DNA of 12,234 nucleotides from a bacterium (GCA_030629865.1 DAOVOC010000016.1:1-12234), one strand, 5' to 3'; positions 1 to 6,007 are shown, numbered from the stretch's first letter. A program made the numbers and translations. The notes: a model not told the origin generated them from the letters alone.

Positions 1-398
1 CACTTTTTAACGAAAAAGAAAGAAACAAGAAATCTATTTTAGTGCCTATGCCATTGCATTGGAGTCGGCTTGCTTCTCGCGGTTTTAATCAGGCGCGTGT
101 TATGGCTGATGTGTATAGTAAGCGATTTGATATTCCGGTTAGTGAACTGATTATTCGGGCGAAGCGAACAGCATTTCAGTCGCTTTTACCCAAAAAGAAG
201 CGTGTAGATAATGTTAAAGATGCGTTTGGTTTAAAAATTGAGTTTGAGGCATTAAGTAGCGAATGCTTTAAAGATAAACATCTAATTCTTGTTGATGATT
301 TGTGTACAACGGGTGAAACTCTCAGGGCTGCAGTAAAGCCGCTTTTAAAATTGCGGCCAGCATCTATTTCTGCAATCGTTATTTGTAGAGTGCTTTAG
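1..398 (+). CDS. comF: ComF family phosphoribosyltransferase-like protein, N-terminus cut by window edge
   Basis: The frame is open from the left edge to TAG at 396-398, giving about 131 visible residues. Three family marks are visible: VPMPLHWSRLASRGFNQA (about nt 42-95), matching the ComF signature P-hydrophobic-P-x(5)-R-x-R-G-F-N-Q; the downstream KKKRVDNVKDAF (nt 190-228), matching the R-x-x-N-V-x-x-A-F block; and LILVDDLCTTGETL (about nt 282-323), the PRPP-binding loop of type I phosphoribosyltransferases. ComF proteins are cytoplasmic and are linked to natural transformation in some bacteria, though many homologues have no proven role. The N-terminal zinc-finger part normally present lies outside the window. 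The GTG at 42 is internal to the family alignment and is not the start. The gene ends 5 nt from a convergent neighbour, leaving no room for its own terminator. A ComEC-like gene lies elsewhere in the window. The family call is firm; the function is not. Confidence 0.88.
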   Translation, partial: LFNEKERNKKSILVPMPLHWSRLASRGFNQARVMADVYSKRFDIPVSELIIRAKRTAFQSLLPKKKRVDNVKDAFGLKIEFEALSSECFKDKHLILVDDLCTTGETLRAAVKPLLKLRPASISAIVICRVL

Positions 399-403
399 TG
401 AAA

Positions 404-1357
404 TTAAGCACAGCCTGGCATTATTGCATTTTGAATTTGCTCAGGTGTTAAGAAGTCTGATTCAGTTACACTAATGAGATCGGAGTATCTGGCCATTTGA
501 TCTTTTATTTTTACCATTTGATCATTCATATTGATTGAGTTTGTTTTTTCGAATCCTTCATATCCTAGAAGTTTGATTAAGCGGTCGCAGTGGATAGCTC
601 CTGTCATAACAATAAATTTGGAATTGCGTTTTTCTAATATTTTTTCTAATATTTCAAGTTCAGGGCCATAGCCAATTCCTAGTTTATAAGCCGTGTTTTG
701 AAATCTGCTAATTGTTTTATAGATGTCTGTAATCGTTGAATAATTGCCAAAGTAGTTGAAGGCTTCTTGGCGTTGTGTTTCAACTCCTGTTTTAATTTCT
801 TCTAGCTTCTCCAAGAGTTTTTGTGAAATTGTGGGTTTTTTTATTTTGGCAATCTTATCAAGATAATTTTGATAACATCGGTGTAATGCGTTGTATGCAT
901 TAGTTCCTGGTAAAAGATATTCGTCTTGATATTTAAAAAGTTCTGTGAAAAAGGATATTCTCAAGGTGTTGATGTTGAAAAAATTGTCATAGTGAATAAA
1001 CCGTTTTATGAATGTCAGCAATTTACTTGGGTCTTCGTGAAATTTTAGGTTTTCAACAAGAAAATATATGTTTGAGTTAGCATTGTGTATTTCTTTCAAA
1101 GTATCTTTTTGTTTTTCAGAAACTTCCTTAATTATTTCTAAATACTGTGTAGGTGCAGATGTTTTTTCATAGTAAGGGTGGTAGTTTAGCTTTTTTGCAA
1201 GTATTTTTTCATTTTCTAAATGAAGGTCGTGAAGTAAGTGAATCTGGCTATCGTTTTTTTCATTTTTAAGTGTTGTTAAAGCACAAATCACTGCAAAGCT
1301 TTGAGCGTTTGGCAGAATTACTGCAATGAATAGAAAAAATAAGCGACGTAAAATCAC
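404..1357 (-). CDS. Secreted hypothetical protein, possible TraB/Tiki-like fold
   Basis: 317 residues from a GTG at 1357. I choose this start because AAAGGG (1369-1364) sits 6 nt upstream, and because the protein then begins with a clear signal peptide (ILRR, then the hydrophobic run LFFLFIAVIL, cleavage probably near residue 22). A longer frame to ATG 1519 would run through a terminator-like hairpin. The mature part is mostly helical and charged. Two histidine motifs stand out: HLLHDLH at residues 40-46 and TGAIH at 252-256, the latter followed by a LIKLLGYEGF run. This recalls the paired conserved histidines and the C-terminal G-x-x-H then L-x-x-x-G-(Y/F) pattern of TraB/GumN/Tiki-type proteins, but the match is weak and no enzymatic role is claimed. 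A perfect 12-bp tandem duplication at 629-652 encodes ILEK twice. It is convergent with the ComF gene. No close homologue is recognised. Confidence 0.72.
   Translation of the reverse strand: MILRRLFFLFIAVILPNAQSFAVICALTTLKNEKNDSQIHLLHDLHLENEKILAKKLNYHPYYEKTSAPTQYLEIIKEVSEKQKDTLKEIHNANSNIYFLVENLKFHEDPSKLLTFIKRFIHYDNFFNINTLRISFFTELFKYQDEYLLPGTNAYNALHRCYQNYLDKIAKIKKPTISQKLLEKLEEIKTGVETQRQEAFNYFGNYSTITDIYKTISRFQNTAYKLGIGYGPELEILEKILEKRNSKFIVMTGAIHCDRLIKLLGYEGFEKTNSINMNDQMVKIKDQMARYSDLISVTESDFLTPEQIQNAIMPGCA
629..652 (-). repeat. 12-bp perfect tandem duplication inside a CDS
   Basis: TTTTTCTAATAT occurs twice back to back on the plus strand. In the minus-strand gene this encodes ILEK-ILEK in a helical, charged stretch. 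It looks like a slippage duplication that keeps the frame. Confidence 0.8.
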
Positions 1358-1363
1358 AGCTTT

Positions 1364-1369
1364 CCCTTT
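1364..1369 (-). promoter_or_regulatory. Ribosome binding site deciding the GTG start at 1357
   Basis: AAAGGG on the minus strand, 6 nt before GTG. The alternative ATG at 1519 has no comparable site, so this RBS supports the shorter protein that begins with a signal peptide. Confidence 0.55.
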
Positions 1370-1452
1370 GTTAATCGCACTTTTCTTAGTTATTGATGTT
1401 TTAGTTTGGCTTATTCTAGAAAAAGCCACAAAAGGTAGGCGTGGATGATGCG

Positions 1453-1477
1453 AAAAGCGGTTAAAAGAGCCGCTTTT
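1453..1477. terminator. Hairpin with A/T flanks, probable terminator (either strand)
   Basis: AAAAGCGG (1453-1460) pairs perfectly with CCGCTTTT (1470-1477) across a 9-nt loop. The stem reads with a T run on its 3' side on both strands. It most likely ends minus-strand transcripts coming from the HAD gene at 1740, and it lies upstream of the chosen start of the next gene. Confidence 0.55.
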
Positions 1478-1546
1478 AATGAGTTTTAAGCATAGTTTTT
1501 GTTGCCATCTTATATTCATAATTTGTCTTGGTTCTTTACTTTATTT

Positions 1547-1575
1547 GTCATCCAGGGCTTTGCCCCGGGATCTAG
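1547..1575 (+). repeat. Palindromic repeat, copy 1 (forward)
   Basis: Divergent member of the family whose best copy is at 4666-4693: starts GTCATCCAGGGC and ends CCCCGGGATCTAG. The family half-sites are GTCATTCCGGG and CCCGGAATCCAG. It is intergenic and faces copy 2 (1676-1704) in inverted orientation. Confidence 0.7.
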
Positions 1576-1675
1576 TGGCATTTTAATCGCGAGAATAGTC
1601 ATGGTTTGTGTGGGGATTAGGCCAGAGAAAGATTTTTTAGAAATTATAAAATTTTTTTACAAACCCTGTCTACTA

Positions 1676-1704
1676 CTAGATTCCGGATTTAGCCCGGAAT
1701 GGCC
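1676..1704 (-). repeat. Palindromic repeat, copy 2 (reverse)
   Basis: Reading the minus strand, it begins GGCCATTCCGGG and ends CCGGAATCTAG. ATTCCGG (1680-1686) pairs with CCGGAAT (1694-1700). Lying just past the stop of the HAD gene, the hairpin may also help to end that transcript. Confidence 0.75.
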
Positions 1705-1739
1705 CAGGAAATTGGCTATGCTAGATTAATCAAAAGTGA

Positions 1740-2417
1740 TTATAACTTTGTTAAAGCTTCCATAGCGTCGTGATATGTTGAAAATGAAGCATTGGTATAT
1801 TCTGATAAAAGATGTTTGTTTTGGCTATTTTCTACGCCAATGCATCTCATGCCAGCGGCTTTGGCTGCGCGAAATCCAAATACTGAATCTTCAAATACAA
1901 CACATTCAGATGGTTTTACGCCAAGCTGATTTGCTGCGTGCAAGAATATTGCAGGATCTGGCTTTGGTTTTTCTACATGCTCAACACAGTAGAGGTGAGA
2001 GCCAAAAAATGTGTCGAATTTAAACATTTTTGAAAGTACATTCAACGATTTTTGGTCAGCGTTGGTAGCGATACTGCTTTTGATACCTTTTTCGCGCAAT
2101 TTAGCATGAAACGGAGCAAAGCCTTCAATCATGGTAACCTGGTCTTCAAATGAGGCGATTGCCAAATCTTTTGTTTCTTTAACAAGCTTTTCTACCGATG
2201 CTTGCAGCATAAATTCTTTTTTCATTTTTACAACGCATGGTGTCAGGCCAATGCCAGAAAGATTGTCGAGAAATTCTTCTTGTTTTGCATTCCATTTGGT
2301 TATGCCATGGTTTATTAGTAATTGCTTTGTGGCGTCTAGCCATAGATGTTCAGATTGAATGATGGTGCCATCCATATCAAAGATGATGGCATTGATTGTA
2401 TTTTTTATTGATTTCAT
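1740..2417 (-). CDS. HAD superfamily hydrolase, beta-phosphoglucomutase-like (subfamily IA)
   Basis: 225 residues from ATG 2417, preceded at 6 nt by AAGGAAA (2430-2424); this beats a start 9 codons further upstream. All four HAD motifs are present: DMDGT at 14-18 with nucleophile D14 and acid/base D16; T118 in SSIATNAD (motif II); K150 in EKPKPDP (motif III); and E176-D177 in VVFEDSVFGFRAAKAAGM (motif IV, Mg binding). The alpha-helical cap inserted between motifs I and II (about residues 20-95) and the E-x-x-E/K-P-x-P-D-P pattern fit the PGMB/YniC-type sugar-phosphate phosphatases and mutases. Length is normal and the gene appears intact. The substrate cannot be told from sequence: sugar phosphate phosphatase, phosphomutase and general housecleaning phosphatase are all possible. 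It is divergent from uppS and cytoplasmic (no signal peptide). Confidence 0.9.
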   Translation of the reverse strand: MKSIKNTINAIIFDMDGTIIQSEHLWLDATKQLLINHGITKWNAKQEEFLDNLSGIGLTPCVVKMKKEFMLQASVEKLVKETKDLAIASFEDQVTMIEGFAPFHAKLREKGIKSSIATNADQKSLNVLSKMFKFDTFFGSHLYCVEHVEKPKPDPAIFLHAANQLGVKPSECVVFEDSVFGFRAAKAAGMRCIGVENSQNKHLLSEYTNASFSTYHDAMEALTKL

Positions 2418-2710
2418 AATAAATTTCCTTTTTATTTGTCCCAATTTTGTAAAACCGACCTACAATAGGCTCTTTTCTTTTTATTATTAGATTGGCAGTA
2501 AACATTGAATTTACCTTTAAACCGCATATTGTGCAAATAGGCAAAAATACTGAGGTAAAAAATGCCCAAAAAATACGATTTTTGTGGATTTTTGTCATAT
2601 TTGTTCAGTGAGTATTTTTTCTTGAAAGTTAGAGGGTTTGCGATAACCTAAATTCTGCTTTGATTGGTTCTTTTCGTCCAAGCAGTTTGTATCATCATGG
2701 GGTGGTGGCT
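2418..2710. other. Divergent spacer between HAD gene and uppS
   Basis: AT-rich segment that must carry promoters for both directions. I see no strong -35/-10 pair; TTGAAA at 2622-2627 with TAACCT at 2644-2649 is a poor plus-strand candidate. The only other item is a possible short ORF at 2562-2651. Confidence 0.4.
2562..2651 (+). CDS. Possible 29-codon leader ORF upstream of uppS
   Basis: ATG at 2562 is preceded by GAGG (2552-2555) at 6 nt spacing and is followed by 29 codons to TAA (2649-2651). The peptide starts MPKKYDFCGFLSYLF and is aromatic and hydrophobic in its middle. It ends about 60 bp before the chosen uppS start. The RBS-start arrangement is good, but at this length chance is a real alternative and no homologue is recognised. 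Confidence 0.22.
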   Translation: MPKKYDFCGFLSYLFSEYFFLKVRGFAIT

Positions 2711-3565
2711 ATGTCTCGCACGCAAATTATGCGTATTTCACTAGTTTTTGCAGTTCTTGGCGGTATCGTTGCAGGAGTTGTTTGGCATGAGCGGATTACA
2801 GGGTTTTTGATTTCGCTGCGTTGTTGTAGGTTTTTTGAAAAAAGTCATACAAAGCGTTCCTATCAGTCTTCTGGCATCAAACATTTGGCCTGTATTATGG
2901 ATGGAAACCGCCGTTGGGCCAAAGAACGTGGGCTGCCTCCAGAGATGGGACACGAAAAGGGTGTTGAGCCAATTCGCAGTTTGGCTGAATATTGTGGCCA
3001 GACAGGGATAAAGTACCTAACTCTTTATACTTTTTCTCTAGAAAATCTTAAACGATCAGAAAAAGAGAAAAAGGCCATATGGAAGCTGTTTCCAAAAGTT
3101 TTTGGAAAATGGAGTAAAGAATTAATCAAAAATGAAGTGAAAATTAAATTTGTTGGTGACAGAAGTCTTTTTCCACAGGAAGCTTTGGCAACAATCGAGG
3201 ATATCGAAAAAAGCACAGAAGGCTTTGCCAAGCTGCAGATTAACTTTATGTTTTGTTATGGCGGTAGGCAGGAAATTGTTGCCGCTGCTAAAAATATTGT
3301 CAAAAAAGTAAAAAATGGACTTTTAAAAGAAGAAAACATTGATGAATTAACATTTGGTAATGAGCTTTGGACTGGAGATATGCCACCACCAGATCTTATT
3401 ATTCGTACAGGTAAGCATTCACGTTTAAGTAATTATCTCCTTTATCAAGCTGCATATAGCGAACTTGCATTCCTTGATTGTTACTGGCCAGACATTACGC
3501 CAGAAATCGTTGACGAGTGCATCTGCTCGAAGTTCAAAGGAGAACAACGTAATTTTGGTGTATAA
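2711..3565 (+). CDS. uppS: Isoprenyl transferase (undecaprenyl diphosphate synthase) with N-terminal membrane segment
   Basis: 284 residues from ATG 2711 (GGGG at 2699-2702, 8 nt upstream); in-frame TTG 2660 and GTG 2702/2705 are alternatives. It condenses isopentenyl diphosphate onto farnesyl diphosphate to make the C55 lipid carrier for peptidoglycan and other envelope polymers. The cis-prenyltransferase signature is complete: IMDGNRRWAKERG with catalytic D64, GHEKGVE, YTFSLENLKRSEKE, FCYGGRQEI, and PDLIIRTG...RLSNYLLYQAAYSELAF...WPDI near the C-terminus, ending in the usual R-N-F-G. Two oddities: the catalytic domain is preceded by about 55 residues instead of the usual 15-25, including a clear transmembrane stretch (about 9-25, ISLVFAVLGGIVAGVVW); and the normally R-T-G-G-E-x-R substrate loop reads RTGKHSR, so the glutamate is replaced. 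Normal soluble UppS lacks a membrane helix. It is followed by gpsA on the same strand after 191 nt containing two palindromic repeats. Confidence 0.93.
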   Translation: MSRTQIMRISLVFAVLGGIVAGVVWHERITGFLISLRCCRFFEKSHTKRSYQSSGIKHLACIMDGNRRWAKERGLPPEMGHEKGVEPIRSLAEYCGQTGIKYLTLYTFSLENLKRSEKEKKAIWKLFPKVFGKWSKELIKNEVKIKFVGDRSLFPQEALATIEDIEKSTEGFAKLQINFMFCYGGRQEIVAAAKNIVKKVKNGLLKEENIDELTFGNELWTGDMPPPDLIIRTGKHSRLSNYLLYQAAYSELAFLDCYWPDITPEIVDECICSKFKGEQRNFGV

Positions 3566-3578
3566 AATTTTCATAAAT

Positions 3579-3605
3579 GTTATTCCGGACTTGATTTGGA
3601 AATAA
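3579..3605 (+). repeat. Palindromic repeat, copy 3 (forward, degraded)
   Basis: Begins GTTATTCCGGACTTGA and continues TTTGGAAATAA. It matches the family over the left half and loosely over the right half. It lies 14 nt after the uppS stop. Confidence 0.55.
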
Positions 3606-3690
3606 GCCGAATACCTGTAGGCAATCCAGAAGGACTTTTCTTACACAGGGTATGTATTTGATTTCAAAGATTATTTTTTTTAAGGTGAAG

Positions 3691-3720
3691 CTGGACCCCG
3701 GGTCAAAGCCCGGGGTGGCA
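3691..3720 (-). repeat. Palindromic repeat, copy 4 (reverse)
   Basis: ACCCCGGG (3695-3702) pairs perfectly with CCCGGGGT (3709-3716) around a 6-nt loop. Read on the minus strand, the copy starts GCCACCCCGGG and ends GGGGTCCAG. It lies in the uppS-gpsA spacer, about 37 nt before the gpsA start, so the hairpin would sit in the gpsA leader mRNA. Confidence 0.8.
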
Positions 3721-3745
3721 AATTATAGGTTAATTCATTGTTTAG

Positions 3746-3754
3746 AAAGGGGAG
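3746..3754 (+). promoter_or_regulatory. Ribosome binding site of gpsA
   Basis: AAAGGGGAG directly upstream of ATG 3757. Together with the Rossmann motif starting at residue 4, it fixes the start and excludes a 35-codon upstream extension that would translate the palindromic repeat at 3691. Confidence 0.8.
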
Positions 3755-3756
3755 TA

Positions 3757-4809
3757 ATGGGAAACATAACGGTTCTTGGTGCTGGCGCCTGGGGAACAGC
3801 CCTAGCAACGCTTCTTGCAAAAAATGGCAATGATGTTCTGCTTTGGTCGTTTGAAAAGAAAGTATGCGCAGATATTAACGAGAATAATAAAAATGAGTGT
3901 TATCTTCCTGGCGTTGAATTGCCCACAAACCTTAAGGCGACGTCTGATTTACAAGAAGCGTGCCAGCATTCAGAAATTCTTATTGAAGTGATTCCAGTAA
4001 AATTTTTAAGAAAAGTTTTGTTGCAGGCCAAGCCATTTATTAATAAAAACCACCGCTTTGTTGCGACCAGCAAGGGCATAGAAGAGAAAACGCTTTTTTT
4101 GCCGATCGATATTGTTAAAGAAATCTTTGGTAAAGGTTGCCGTGCAGCAGTGCTAGGTGGCCCAAATTTTGCCCATGACGTTGCAATCGGTGGTTTTTCT
4201 GCCACAACTATAGCTTCTGCCGACAAATCTTTTTGCAGCCAATTAAGCGCCATTTTTGCCAATGACATGTTTCGCGTTGGTTGTTCAGAAGATGTTGTTG
4301 GCGTTCAAGTTGCTGGGGCATTAAAAAATGTTATTGCTCTTGCGGTGGGAATTGCCTGCGGAGCCGGACTTTCCGAAAGTACCATTGCCTGTATTATTAC
4401 GCGAGGGCTGGAAGAGATGTGCAAAGTGTCACAAGCCCTGGGCGGCAAAATTGAAACAATTTACAGCTATCCAGGTGTTGGAGATCTTATTTTGACGGCA
4501 ACAAACGAGCAGTCGAGAAATTTTCGGGCGGGCAAAATGCTTGGGCAGTGCGTTTCTGTTGCAGATATAGAAAAAAAGTTTCCAGCACTTCCAGAAGGAA
4601 TTAATTCGGCGCCATCAGTTGTAGCTTTAGCAAATAAAATTGGAACTCAAAAAAAGAATCATAATGTCATTCCGGGCTTGACCCGGAATCCAGCTGACAA
4701 CGGTTGTTCTGCAACTGGTAAATTGTCATTGCCGATTTGCCAAGCTGTTAATAATTTAATTAAAAGTGAATGCGATGTTAAAAGCTTTGTAAAAACTGTG
4801 ACGTATTAA
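3757..4809 (+). CDS. gpsA: NAD(P)-dependent glycerol-3-phosphate dehydrogenase with repeat-derived insertion
   Basis: 350 residues. It reduces dihydroxyacetone phosphate to sn-glycerol 3-phosphate, the backbone of phospholipids, in the cytoplasm. The Rossmann motif VLGAGAWGTALA (residues 6-17) binds the dinucleotide; ATSKGIE and VLGGPNFAHDVA follow; the catalytic lysine is K190 in GALKNVIALAVGI; YPGVGDLILTATNEQSRNFRAGKMLG and LPEGINSAPSVVALA are the conserved C-terminal blocks. Residues 298-321 (nt 4648-4719) interrupt the family alignment between ...ANKIGT and KLSLPICQAV. That segment contains VIPGLTRNP, the translation of a forward palindromic repeat. Without the 24-residue insert the protein has about 326 residues, close to the family norm, and every core motif is intact, so the enzyme is probably active with an extra surface loop. 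It is downstream of uppS on the same strand and is followed by a reverse repeat and a bidirectional terminator. Confidence 0.95.
   Translation: MGNITVLGAGAWGTALATLLAKNGNDVLLWSFEKKVCADINENNKNECYLPGVELPTNLKATSDLQEACQHSEILIEVIPVKFLRKVLLQAKPFINKNHRFVATSKGIEEKTLFLPIDIVKEIFGKGCRAAVLGGPNFAHDVAIGGFSATTIASADKSFCSQLSAIFANDMFRVGCSEDVVGVQVAGALKNVIALAVGIACGAGLSESTIACIITRGLEEMCKVSQALGGKIETIYSYPGVGDLILTATNEQSRNFRAGKMLGQCVSVADIEKKFPALPEGINSAPSVVALANKIGTQKKNHNVIPGLTRNPADNGCSATGKLSLPICQAVNNLIKSECDVKSFVKTVTY
4666..4693 (+). repeat. Palindromic repeat, copy 5 (forward), inside gpsA
   Basis: Best-preserved copy. GTC precedes ATTCCGGG (4669-4676), which pairs perfectly with CCCGGAAT (4682-4689) across a 5-nt loop, followed by CCAG. 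Read in the gpsA frame it encodes VIPGLTRNP. It is part of a 72-nt in-frame insertion. Confidence 0.9.
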
Positions 4810-4846
4810 ATTAGAGTTCAATATTGTTTTTGTTAGAAAAGCTTCT

Positions 4847-4875
4847 CTGGACTTCGGGTCAAAGCCCGGAGTGAC
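4847..4875 (-). repeat. Palindromic repeat, copy 6 (reverse)
   Basis: On the minus strand it begins GTCACTCCGGG and ends ACCCGAAGTCCAG. CTTCGGG (4852-4858) pairs with CCCGGAG (4865-4871) with one G-T wobble. It lies 37 nt after the gpsA stop. Confidence 0.8.
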
Positions 4876-4905
4876 ATATGATAAAATAATTATACTTTTA
4901 AAATG

Positions 4906-4938
4906 AAAAGGCCATGAGACAAGCGCCCAGGGCCTTTT
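4906..4938. terminator. Bidirectional rho-independent terminator between gpsA and the 4963 gene
   Basis: AAAAGGCC (4906-4913) pairs perfectly with GGCCTTTT (4931-4938) over a 17-nt loop. A U run follows the stem on both strands. It sits between two convergent genes and can end both. Confidence 0.75.
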
Positions 4939-4962
4939 CTGTAAATTTTTAGATTAGCGGTT

Positions 4963-5850
4963 TTACTTATGTCTTCTAGTTGCTTTAGTCCTTGGGTCTT
5001 GGGCTTTTTGCCAGTGAGCTTTTTCAGCTGGTGACATTCCTACGGGTATTCTTTTTGTTTTTGGTTGTCTTGTAGGTTTTGGCTTAGTTTTTTCTTTAAA
5101 AGCTTTAGCTTGATATATTCTTGCAAGCTTAAGATTTCCAGCCGTGATATTTCTTTGTCGTTCTGTTTCACCTGTAGTTATGCGTTTCCAAAAACTAGGA
5201 GTTTCATTTTCTTCAATAATTCTTTGTATTTTTTCAAATTTGCTTTCTAATTCCTTCATGCTCATTTTGCTAGTTTCTTTTATTTCTAGAGCTTCTTTTA
5301 ACAGTTTTTTTCCAATATCATCAGGATTAGTGATCATCATTGTACGGTCAGAAAATGTGTTAAGAGCAACAGCTGCAACTTGTTTACCCCCAACAAGAAA
5401 AGTCGTGATTGGACTTGGGTCTGATGATGAAGATAAGTGGCGTACCTTGTTATAAAAATCTTTTCCATGCTTTTTTGCGACCATGTCTTGGAGTTTGGGA
5501 GTTATTACTTTATTGATGTCTAGAATAATTCCTGGGAAGAAAGGGAACTTATTAACATCATGAACCTTTTTAGAAAAATTTTTCTTTATCTTATCTAATT
5601 CAGTTATAGCAATTCCTGCTATTTCTTTCATTTGGTTTTCACTGAGAACTTTTTTTAGCACTTCCAGGTGATTGTCTATTTTTTGTTTAAGAGTTAGGGC
5701 TTTGTTTTTTGGAAGGTTTCGTGCGTTTTCAAGTTGTTGCACTTTCCATGCGGGGTCGAGTACATCGGTAATTTTTTTGACACCTTCAGCGAACCATGCA
5801 CATTGTGAAAATAACAATGTCAGAAATATTGCTTTGGTTAAGACTCTCAT
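4963..5850 (-). CDS. Exported hypothetical protein with basic C-terminal tail
   Basis: 295 residues from ATG 5850, with AAGGGAAG (5863-5856) 5 nt upstream. The N-terminus MRVLTKAIFLTLLFSQCAWFAEG is a typical Sec signal peptide with cleavage near residue 21. The mature part is lysine-rich and mostly helical. A central, less charged stretch (about residues 95-165, with FPFFPGIILDINKV and TTFLVGGKQVAAVALNTFSD) could form a small folded core. The last 45 residues are strongly basic and proline-containing (KPKPTRQPKTKR...RTKATRRHK) and probably disordered. No known domain is recognised. The basic tail could bind nucleic acid, an acidic surface or the cell wall, but this is not shown. It is convergent with gpsA across a shared terminator. 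The upstream gene on the same strand has its own terminator, so this gene is probably transcribed separately from the AT-rich 5851-5941 segment. Confidence 0.8.
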   Translation of the reverse strand: MRVLTKAIFLTLLFSQCAWFAEGVKKITDVLDPAWKVQQLENARNLPKNKALTLKQKIDNHLEVLKKVLSENQMKEIAGIAITELDKIKKNFSKKVHDVNKFPFFPGIILDINKVITPKLQDMVAKKHGKDFYNKVRHLSSSSDPSPITTFLVGGKQVAAVALNTFSDRTMMITNPDDIGKKLLKEALEIKETSKMSMKELESKFEKIQRIIEENETPSFWKRITTGETERQRNITAGNLKLARIYQAKAFKEKTKPKPTRQPKTKRIPVGMSPAEKAHWQKAQDPRTKATRRHK

Positions 5851-5941
5851 TTGTTCTTCCCTTAACTAGATAGTCTAAAACTATGAAGTTTATATAATGA
5901 TAATAATTCAAATAGAAAGGTTGGCGCAATGGTTACAAAAG

Positions 5942-5974
5942 AAAAAGGCCCCGGTAGATTGAAGCTACCGAGGC
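5942..5974 (-). terminator. Rho-independent terminator of the 6008-6574 gene
   Basis: Reading the minus strand, GCC and CGGTAG (5974-5965) pair with CTACCG and GGC (5957-5948) around a 7-nt loop with one internal mismatch. A run of five Ts (5946-5942) follows. It lies 34 nt after the stop of the minus-strand gene. Confidence 0.75.
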
Positions 5975-6007
5975 ATATGAGTTTTTATAAAAATGTTTTT
6001 TCAGTGG

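Larger units (their letters stand above)
1358..1739. other. Non-coding spacer between two minus-strand genes
   Basis: About 380 bp without a credible gene. It contains a terminator-like hairpin (1453-1477) and two copies of the palindromic repeat in opposite orientation (1547-1575 and 1676-1704). A plus-strand open frame at 1499-1729 is partly built from translated repeats and is not considered a gene. The promoter of the gene starting at 1357 should lie between the hairpin and the RBS; a TAGAAT at about 1404-1399 (minus strand) could be a -10 box, but no good -35 accompanies it. Confidence 0.6.

Noticed and set aside
1499..1729. 76-codon plus-strand frame in the 1358-1739 spacer
   Set aside because: Its peptide is largely translated palindromic repeats (VIQGFAPG, LLDSGFSPEW), it starts with TTG, and it has no RBS.
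2377..2598. 73-codon minus-strand frame overlapping the HAD start
   Set aside because: No RBS before its ATG, it overlaps the RBS and first codons of the well-supported HAD gene, and it has no recognisable family, although it has one hydrophobic stretch.
3652..3756. 35-codon N-terminal extension of gpsA
   Set aside because: It translates the palindromic repeat at 3691-3720, is absent from the family, and the strong RBS at 3746-3754 points to ATG 3757.
1547..4875. CRISPR array
   Set aside because: The palindromic copies are irregularly spaced, in both orientations, partly inside a gene, and no cas genes are present.
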